Source: CAVEFW01 sp964579575
GTDB lineage: Bacteria > Actinomycetota > Coriobacteriia > Coriobacteriales > Eggerthellaceae
Length of the DNA stretch: 6,929 bases
Assembly (NCBI GenBank): GCA_964579575.1
Contig: CAZOGL010000062.1
Span: 1-6,929, forward strand
Direction: 5' to 3'
Under the pieces are notes generated by a model that was given only the letters and a program-made list of their open reading frames with translations, had not been told where the DNA came from and did not search any database. A program made the position numbers and the translations under genes. Below, in pieces: positions 1 through 4,807 of this stretch (its first letter is position 1; every line of letters starts with the position of its first letter).

Positions 1-1043
1 CAGCAACCACATTGGATGCACTCCCCCGCCTTCACGCCTTGGCATGCCCATCCGTAATTACCCCTACCGCGCTCAACGCCATACAAAGCCGTCAGGTTGA
101 TGGTCTCCATCATGCCTGGGATGTTCATGTTGACTGGGCATCCTTTTGTGCAATACCCGCAATTCGTACAAGGGACCTCGATAAGCTCCGCGAGCTTCTC
201 TTGGGCAAGCTTGAGCGTCGCAAGTTGGTCCTCGGTCAGTTTCTCGTGGGATTTCCATGTCGCAAGGTTTTCCCTCATCTGGTCGATCGAGGACATGCCG
301 CTCAAAACCGTGATGATGTTGGGAACGTCGAGGCAAAAACGCAACGCCCAGCTCACGACGCTCGCTTTGGGATCTGCCTCTTTGAGTACGTCAACCACCT
401 GTTGCGGCGGATTGGCAAGAGTACCACCCTTGACCGGTTCCATGATGATGACAGGGAGCCCGTGTTTAGCACAAACCTCCAAACATTGACGCGATTGGAC
501 ATTGCCATCGTTCCAATCCGCATAGTTGATCTGGAGCTGAACGAACTCCATCTCGGGATGGGCGTTCAACACCGCATCAAGATCGTCGGCGGTCGTATGG
601 GCGGAAAGACCGATATGCTTCACCTTCCCATCCGCCTTGAGTTGCTTGACAAAGTCCCACATCTCAAACTTGTCAAAAACAGCGGTGCGGTTTCCGCCGA
701 TGTTGTGAATAAGGTAGAAGTCAAAATATCCGGCGCCGGTTTCCTTGAGGCTTGTGTCAAACATCGCACGAGCCTCTTCGGCGCTTTGTGCGCCCGTCCA
801 GCATGCATTCTTGGTCGCGAGCTGGTAGCTCTCACGCGGATAGCGCTCCACGAGGGCTTGACGGATATCCGCCTCGGAAGATCCATAGGCGCGGGCGGTA
901 TCAAAATAGGTTCCACCTGCAGCGATGAACTCGTCGACCATGATTTTGACCTGCTCTATATCGGTGGTCTTGCCGTCTTCAGTCTTCGGAAGCCTCATCA
1001 GACCGAAACCCAACTTAGGAATCTGTTCTCCTAGATAAGCCAT
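1..1043 (-). CDS. Aldo/keto reductase with C-terminal 4Fe-4S ferredoxin-like domain (3' end cut by window edge)
   Basis: The reading frame starts at an ATG at 1043 and stays open to base 1 (347 codons visible), so the C-terminus lies outside the window. It begins with the aldo/keto reductase barrel, and the catalytic tetrad can be placed at D48, Y53 (FDTARAYG), K78 (ATKN) and H113 (YLIHN). Near the end is a ferredoxin-type cluster motif, CTNCGYCTKGCP, with cysteines at 292, 295, 298 and 302. A second cluster begins CIQCGC at 342 and runs off the edge. This architecture is typical of predicted iron-sulfur oxidoreductases of the aldo/keto reductase superfamily in anaerobes, usually about 370-390 residues, so some 30 residues are missing. 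The protein is probably cytoplasmic and uses NAD(P)H; its substrate cannot be read from the sequence. The gene lies 71 bp downstream of tcdA on the same strand and may be co-transcribed with it. The long open frame on the opposite strand is a shadow. Confidence 0.93.
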   Translation of the reverse strand, partial: MAYLGEQIPKLGFGLMRLPKTEDGKTTDIEQVKIMVDEFIAAGGTYFDTARAYGSSEADIRQALVERYPRESYQLATKNACWTGAQSAEEARAMFDTSLKETGAGYFDFYLIHNIGGNRTAVFDKFEMWDFVKQLKADGKVKHIGLSAHTTADDLDAVLNAHPEMEFVQLQINYADWNDGNVQSRQCLEVCAKHGLPVIIMEPVKGGTLANPPQQVVDVLKEADPKASVVSWALRFCLDVPNIITVLSGMSSIDQMRENLATWKSHEKLTEDQLATLKLAQEKLAELIEVPCTNCGYCTKGCPVNMNIPGMMETINLTALYGVERGRGNYGWACQGVKAGECIQCGC

Positions 1044-1050
1044 GCTACTT

Positions 1051-1056
1051 CCCCCT
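1051..1056 (-). promoter_or_regulatory. Ribosome binding site of the aldo/keto reductase gene
   Basis: On the minus strand AGGGGG is followed by a 7-base spacer and the ATG at 1043. This supports that start and hence the minus-strand assignment of the gene. Confidence 0.75.
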
Positions 1057-1114
1057 AGTTTTCTTGTTGTGACTTTTCGTTGCTTTTTGCGATTTGCCAG
1101 CTGTCTCTTGTCGG

Positions 1115-1912
1115 TTACATTATATCCAGGAGTTCCTTGACAACCTCGCCTGCTATCAACATTCCGGCAACACTCGGAACAAACGAAATCGATCCCGGAG
1201 TTATCTTCTTGCGTCTATGAGTTATTGACTCAGCCTGTTCTGGATTCTCCAAGGTTGGACCTGGTTGGCTTACCCCAAGTTGGTTGTTTTCATCTGCTTG
1301 AACGGCCTGGCCCAATCCCCCTGGATTGATTGAAGACTCTGTTGAAAATACGCATTTCACGTGGTTTATGCCACGCTTACGTAGCTCCTTTCGCATCACT
1401 TTCGCCAAGCCATCCATCGAGGTTTTGCTAATGTCGGCAACTCTTAGCTGACTTGGGTCGAGCTTATTTCCTGTCCCCATACTGCTAATCACTGGCGTTC
1501 CGCATGCAATCGACGCCTCTATGATGTCCAGTTTCGCCGTGGTCGTATCTATCGCGTCTACGACGTAATCGTATGAGCTGAAATCAAACTCTTTGCGATT
1601 TTCAGGAAGATAAAAACAGTTATGCTTCGTCACGCTGCAACTTGGATTGATTGACCTTATGCGTCCTTCGGCAACATCGACCTTACTCTTCCCAATCGTT
1701 TCCCATGTTGCCAAGACTTGGCGATTCAGGTTTGTCACATCTACAACGTCGTTGTCAACGATATCAAGTGCGCCGACTCCCGCTCTCGCAAGCGCTTCGA
1801 TCACATATCCGCCCACTCCACCAAGACCAAAGACACAAACTCTTGCGTTTGAGAGCTTTTGGACGCCTTTTTCTCCTATCAGGAGCCCAGTTCTTTCGAA
1901 TTGCTTATCCAC
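1115..1912 (-). CDS. tcdA: TcdA/CsdL-type tRNA threonylcarbamoyladenosine dehydratase (ThiF/E1-like)
   Basis: The 265-residue product (GTG start at 1912, TAA at 1115) matches the ThiF/E1-like family. Known members of the TcdA group use ATP to cyclise t6A at position 37 of tRNAs that read ANN codons. Visible landmarks are the entry segment FERTGLLIG (about 6-13), the nucleotide-binding GLGGVGG (29-35), an acidic strand IVDNDVVDVTNLNRQ (51-65), GKSKVD (74-79), DAID (119-122) and the family tail PGSISFVPSVAG (239-250). A stretch at about 200-235, rich in N, Q and P, looks like an insertion before this tail. No cysteine is seen at the tail where the E. coli enzyme has one. The frame is open upstream to an ATG at 2167, but those 85 residues are lysine/arginine-rich, resemble nothing in the family and run across a GGGTGCA palindrome. 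The GTG is the only plausible start next to the conserved domain. MoeB/ThiF-like roles are less likely given the overall TcdA pattern. Confidence 0.88.
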   Translation of the reverse strand: MDKQFERTGLLIGEKGVQKLSNARVCVFGLGGVGGYVIEALARAGVGALDIVDNDVVDVTNLNRQVLATWETIGKSKVDVAEGRIRSINPSCSVTKHNCFYLPENRKEFDFSSYDYVVDAIDTTTAKLDIIEASIACGTPVISSMGTGNKLDPSQLRVADISKTSMDGLAKVMRKELRKRGINHVKCVFSTESSINPGGLGQAVQADENNQLGVSQPGPTLENPEQAESITHRRKKITPGSISFVPSVAGMLIAGEVVKELLDIM

Positions 1913-1940
1913 ATTGGTCTTTCTCTCGGTTTTTCGCCTT

Positions 1941-1969
1941 ATTTTATCGGTTTTGCCTGATTCTATCCA
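1941..1969 (-). promoter_or_regulatory. Candidate tcdA promoter
   Basis: On the minus strand TGGATA (1969-1964, 4 of 6 bases of the -35 consensus) and TAAAAT (1946-1941, 5 of 6) are separated by 17 bp. Transcription would start near 1934, just upstream of the GTG at 1912 and downstream of the alternative ATG at 2167, so the site agrees with the short tcdA start. The match is moderate and could be chance. Confidence 0.3.
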
Positions 1970-2070
1970 GAGGTGTGCTTTTTCCCATTTGCCGCGTTGG
2001 CCCTGATCTTCACGTTTCCTGGTTTCTTTGGTTCTAAAGCTCTCGTTGTGCGTTTTCGATATTGTTTCTA

Positions 2071-2089
2071 GGGTGCACTTTCTGCACCC
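2071..2089. repeat. 19-bp palindrome, copy 1 (candidate parS/operator)
   Basis: GGGTGCACTTTCTGCACCC has perfect 7-bp arms GGGTGCA/TGCACCC around a 5-base centre. This copy lies in the upstream region of tcdA. Together with the three preceding bases CTA it is identical to copy 2. Confidence 0.85.
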
Positions 2090-2193
2090 ATGTATCTGCG
2101 CCTGTTTTTTTGCCCCATTTTTGTCTCGCTGCTCGATTTTTGAGCCATGGTGCAGACAATGCTCCAATTCGAGCTACTTTTTTTCCTTTCTTC

Positions 2194-2232
2194 TTTTGAC
2201 AAGACTTCTTGTCGCGGTGATTCTTGTCAAAA
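2194..2232. repeat. 11-bp perfect inverted repeat with a third half-site
   Basis: TTTTGACAAGA (2194-2204) is repeated inverted as TCTTGTCAAAA (2222-2232) with a 17-bp spacer. The spacer contains an extra CTTGTC, so GACAAG-ACTT-CTTGTC forms a tighter nested dyad. It has no adjacent T-tract in the correct place for a terminator, so an operator is more likely. Each arm contains TTGACA, but no good -10 box follows at normal distance. Confidence 0.6.
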
Positions 2233-2334
2233 CTCATAAATTTGTACGATGATTCTAGGCCACTACCAAGACCTCGGTCATGTAATAGGCTTAAGTAACG
2301 TTATTAGGCCTGTCGTAACATGAATGAGCGACTA

Positions 2335-2353
2335 GGGTGCACTTTCTGCACCC
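2335..2353. repeat. 19-bp palindrome, copy 2 (candidate parS/operator)
   Basis: Same 19 bases as copy 1, including the centre CTTTC, and also preceded by CTA, giving a 22-bp direct repeat 264 bp away. Confidence 0.85.
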
Positions 2354-2533
2354 CGAATTTCTAATTTCAGTCTTCTTTTCTAAAAGTGACAGAAAATGAC
2401 TTCGAAATACAAATATCGGTAATCATTTTCAAGGTTATATCCAAATGTTCCGATATAGCAGGGATGACTCATATTAGATACTGGATATACGCCGAAAGTT
2501 ATGTCACATCATGATTACGAGGCATAGTGAATT

Positions 2534-2552
2534 GGGTGCAGAAAATGCACCC
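2534..2552. repeat. 19-bp palindrome, copy 3 (candidate parS/operator)
   Basis: GGGTGCAGAAAATGCACCC; arms are perfect and the centre is GAAAA. Confidence 0.85.
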
Positions 2553-2594
2553 ATGGGCACAATAAACTCCGGAACATCGCAACAAGAAAAGAAC

Positions 2595-2613
2595 GGGTGC
2601 AGAAAGTGCACCC
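2595..2613. repeat. 19-bp palindrome, copy 4 (candidate parS/operator)
   Basis: GGGTGCAGAAAGTGCACCC is the exact reverse complement of copies 1 and 2, so the same asymmetric site occurs here in the opposite orientation. Confidence 0.85.
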
Positions 2614-2698
2614 AGACGCAAAATCAAAACAATAAATAAATACACAAACAACAAAAACAAAGAAAAATGAATAACAAGACAAGAAAGGAACGAAATTA

Positions 2699-2717
2699 GG
2701 GTGCATTATCTGCACCC
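2699..2717. repeat. 19-bp palindrome, copy 5, next to the parA promoter
   Basis: GGGTGCATTATCTGCACCC; arms are perfect and the centre is TTATC. It ends 38 bp before the parA -10 box, so a protein bound here would sit just upstream of the -35 region. This fits an operator role as well as a centromere role. Confidence 0.85.
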
Positions 2718-2755
2718 AACAAGAAAATACACAAACAAAAGAAAGAAATTAGTAA

Positions 2756-2761
2756 TATAAT
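2756..2761 (+). promoter_or_regulatory. Candidate -10 box of the parAB promoter
   Basis: A perfect TATAAT lies 32 bp before the parA start. No good -35 hexamer is found 16-18 bp upstream (the bases there are A-rich, AAACAA), so the promoter may be weak or activator-dependent. The region is AT-rich, which makes a chance match possible. Confidence 0.4.
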
Positions 2762-2777
2762 GTCAACAAAACACGAA

Positions 2778-2788
2778 GAGGGGAAGGA
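2778..2788 (+). promoter_or_regulatory. Ribosome binding site of parA
   Basis: GAGGGG followed by AAGGA lies 5-10 bases before the GTG at 2794. It supports this non-ATG start, which also retains the whole N-terminal ribbon-helix-helix-like segment. Confidence 0.65.
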
Positions 2789-2793
2789 AAATC

Positions 2794-3798
2794 GTGGCAA
2801 AACCAGCAAAACAATCAACATCTCTCTACCTTGATGTAGAGGTTAACGAAAACATTAATAGAAAAGCAAAGGAAACAGGTAAGTCAAAAAGCGAAGTAGT
2901 CAACGAACTACTGAAGGGCGAAACTACTGAATCTAACAAAGAAAAGCCAATGATCATTGTGACAAGCTCCCACAAGGGAGGCGTCGCAAAGACCATCACA
3001 GCGGCAAACCTCGCAGTAGAGCTTGCAATCAAAGGAAAGAAAACTCTCATCATCGACCTGGATGGCCAAGGCTCAATCAGCGAGTATTTGCACGTCTACG
3101 ACGGAGATAACCAATTGCCTTGTATTGCAGACGTCATGATTGCTGACGACAACGGGGAAGAAATGACTCTGGCACAAGTCAAAAGGCCTGCGATGTACGA
3201 AGACGACAACGAAGAGTTCCACGAAATCGAAAATCTTGAGGTTGTGCCTTCTGACCTGCGCTTTGACAATGCAGATTCGAAGATGAAAAACAGCGGCTCC
3301 ATGGCGGGAATCGATACGAGGCTCCATGACGCCATAGAGGACCTGCTGCAAGAAGAGGAGTACGACTACATTATTATCGACTGCCCGCCCCGCGTTGATC
3401 TCGTTACCACAAACGCAATCACCGCACTGCGCGCCGGAAAACCGGAAAGCATGGTCATCGTGCCAGTGCGTCCCGACGGCTTCTCAAAGCGCGGCATGGA
3501 ATCTACCGTCAGCGCGATTGAGGCAGTAGGACGTAAAAAGCGCACGTACACCAGCAATTGGATGCTTTTAAGGACCATCGACGAGCCGCGAACGAACTTG
3601 TCAAAGATCCTTGAAGAAACGATTATGCATGACTTCCCTCACGCAAAATTCCTAGAAACCAAGATAGAAAAGGCAGTCGTGGTCATGGAGTCGAGTCAGT
3701 TCTACACTCCGCTTGCCTATTACGCGGAGAACTCCAAATCACGTAGCCAATACATCGCACTAGCTGACGAAATCGAGGCGATCGTCAATGGCAATTAG
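2794..3798 (+). CDS. parA: ParA-family partition ATPase with N-terminal ribbon-helix-helix-like segment
   Basis: The 334-residue protein starts at a GTG. Residues 9-41 (TSLYLDVEVNENINRKAK, then GKSKSEVVNELLKG) look like a ribbon-helix-helix: one beta strand, helix, turn and second helix. A short linker leads to the P-loop ATPase. The Walker A is of the deviant ParA type, KGGVAKT (61-67), with alanine where glycine is usual. A' is IIDLDGQGS (86-94) and Walker B is YIIIDCPP (192-199). ParA proteins bind non-specific DNA as ATP dimers and move ParB-bound plasmid copies. Type Ia ParAs carry an N-terminal helix-turn-helix that represses the operon, and the segment here may play that part. It overlaps parB by 11 bp, which suggests translational coupling. 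The A' region is followed by an acidic insertion at about 100-145. Identification of ParA is firm; the N-terminal fold is inferred from pattern only. Confidence 0.92.
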   Translation: MAKPAKQSTSLYLDVEVNENINRKAKETGKSKSEVVNELLKGETTESNKEKPMIIVTSSHKGGVAKTITAANLAVELAIKGKKTLIIDLDGQGSISEYLHVYDGDNQLPCIADVMIADDNGEEMTLAQVKRPAMYEDDNEEFHEIENLEVVPSDLRFDNADSKMKNSGSMAGIDTRLHDAIEDLLQEEEYDYIIIDCPPRVDLVTTNAITALRAGKPESMVIVPVRPDGFSKRGMESTVSAIEAVGRKKRTYTSNWMLLRTIDEPRTNLSKILEETIMHDFPHAKFLETKIEKAVVVMESSQFYTPLAYYAENSKSRSQYIALADEIEAIVNGN

Positions 3799-4807
3799 TA
3801 AAAAGATGGCTGCGATGAAAAAACAAGCAGCCAAAGATAAAGTTGTCATAGAAAACACCGAGAAAGAAAACGAGAACACCGAAGAGAAGATCATGGTCGA
3901 GGCGCTCAAAGCCTCGAAAGGGGAGGAGAGCCTTTCAGCGGGAGAGCTTGTCGTTCAAAAGAACCAACGAAAAGCTCTTATCGCAAAAGCCGGGTTCGAT
4001 TACGTTGACGTGCGCGAGCTCACTCCCAACAAGAAAAACTCCTACAAGATCGACCAGGGCTCAATCGAGAGCCTCGCAAGCCTCATCCTTGAGTCCAAAA
4101 ACACAACGCCGTTGATTGTCAGAGACGTCGAGGGTGGACGCGAGATCGTTGACGGTGAGCGTCGTTACCGCGCCCACCTGCTGCTCGGTGAGCGATACGG
4201 CGAACACTGGTACATGGCTCCGGCACGCGTGTTCCCGATTGGAACGCTGTCCGACGAGGATGCCCTGTTCATGTTGCATGCGGAAAACGTTGGACAACGC
4301 GCCATGACGCCTTCAGAGCGAGCGCGTGGCGTGGCAATCGTCACGGAGCGCATTCTGGCACGTAGGGAATCCGATCCGACATATGCCAAAGGCAAGAAGA
4401 CCAAGGAAATCATTGCGGAGCAATTTGGCGTATCTGAGCGTACCGCGGTAATCGAGGCGAATATCGGAAGACACCTTACCCAAGAGGGCATGACCATCTA
4501 CGACGAAGGAAAGGTCACAAAGCAAGGTGCGGAGGCAATCTCTCGCCTGCCCGAAGACGAACAACGCGATCTTGTCGAAAAAATCAAGTCTGGGGAAATT
4601 GCAAAAAGCGAGGTGCAATCAGTAGCGCAGGGTAGAGAGATAACCTCCTCTCGCATCCCGCGCCACGTAGACGAAGACCTCAAGGAAGCAAGAAGGGCAC
4701 TAAAACGAGCACTCAAGAAAGGCGAGAAACCAGACCGAGTGATCATTGCAGAGCTGTGGAACCTCTTAGAGAAAATTGATCCGGATAAGAACGTTGAGAA
4801 TCTCTAA
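3788..4807 (+). CDS. parB: ParB-family partition protein
   Basis: The 339-residue protein begins with about 50 highly charged, Lys/Glu-rich residues, where ParBs keep their ParA-stimulating tail. The N-terminal CTPase fold follows, with VDGERRYRA (121-129) carrying the GERRxR motif, and the box HAENVGQRAMTPSERA (164-179), which resembles the ENxxR motif. A helix-turn-helix is at about 204-224 (KTKEIIAEQFGVSERTAVI). The C-terminal part (about 292-332) is helical and basic, suitable for dimerisation. ParB binds parS, loads as a CTP clamp and spreads. The ATG at 3788 lies inside the end of parA, with GAGG 9 bases upstream. The stop codon is doubled (TAATAG), and this doublet is also part of a TCTAATAG repeat. 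The last 65 bp overlap the end of rep on the other strand. Confidence 0.92.
   Translation: MAISKKMAAMKKQAAKDKVVIENTEKENENTEEKIMVEALKASKGEESLSAGELVVQKNQRKALIAKAGFDYVDVRELTPNKKNSYKIDQGSIESLASLILESKNTTPLIVRDVEGGREIVDGERRYRAHLLLGERYGEHWYMAPARVFPIGTLSDEDALFMLHAENVGQRAMTPSERARGVAIVTERILARRESDPTYAKGKKTKEIIAEQFGVSERTAVIEANIGRHLTQEGMTIYDEGKVTKQGAEAISRLPEDEQRDLVEKIKSGEIAKSEVQSVAQGREITSSRIPRHVDEDLKEARRALKRALKKGEKPDRVIIAELWNLLEKIDPDKNVENL

Larger units (their letters stand above)
1913..2793. other. Gene-free intergenic region carrying the palindrome cluster
   Basis: No open frame here has a recognisable product. Short frames on both strands are rich in repeats of the palindrome translation (HFLHP, CTFCTR) or in homopolymer-like composition. 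The region separates divergent tcdA and parA. It holds the five GGGTGCA palindromes, an 11-bp inverted repeat at 2194-2232, and an A-rich purine-biased stretch from about 2580 to 2790. Between 2360 and 2520 I see only weak dyads, for example ATATCGG at 2413 with CCGATAT at 2450, and TATATCC at 2436 with GGATATA at 2483. The likely role is a centromere and control region for parAB. Confidence 0.6.

Noticed and set aside
12..1034. 340-codon plus-strand open frame
   Set aside because: It is the antisense shadow of the aldo/keto reductase, whose catalytic tetrad, iron-sulfur cysteines and ribosome binding site are all on the minus strand.
2028..2252. Plus-strand frame of 74 codons upstream of parA
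   Set aside because: Low-complexity Phe/Leu/Ser composition from T-rich DNA, antisense to the tcdA upstream frame, with no start signal.
2515..2715. 66-codon minus-strand frame with aromatic-rich, membrane-like residues
   Set aside because: It spans three GGGTGCA palindromes that create its Cys/His/Phe repeats, and the rest is translation of an A-rich stretch; no ribosome binding site.
2071..2717. GGGTGCA palindromes as transcription terminators
   Set aside because: 7-bp stems with 5-base loops, but no T-tract follows on either strand, and five terminators in a row would make little sense.
2071..2717. CRISPR array
   Set aside because: Repeats are only 19 bp, irregularly spaced by 42-245 bp and occur in both orientations; no cas genes.
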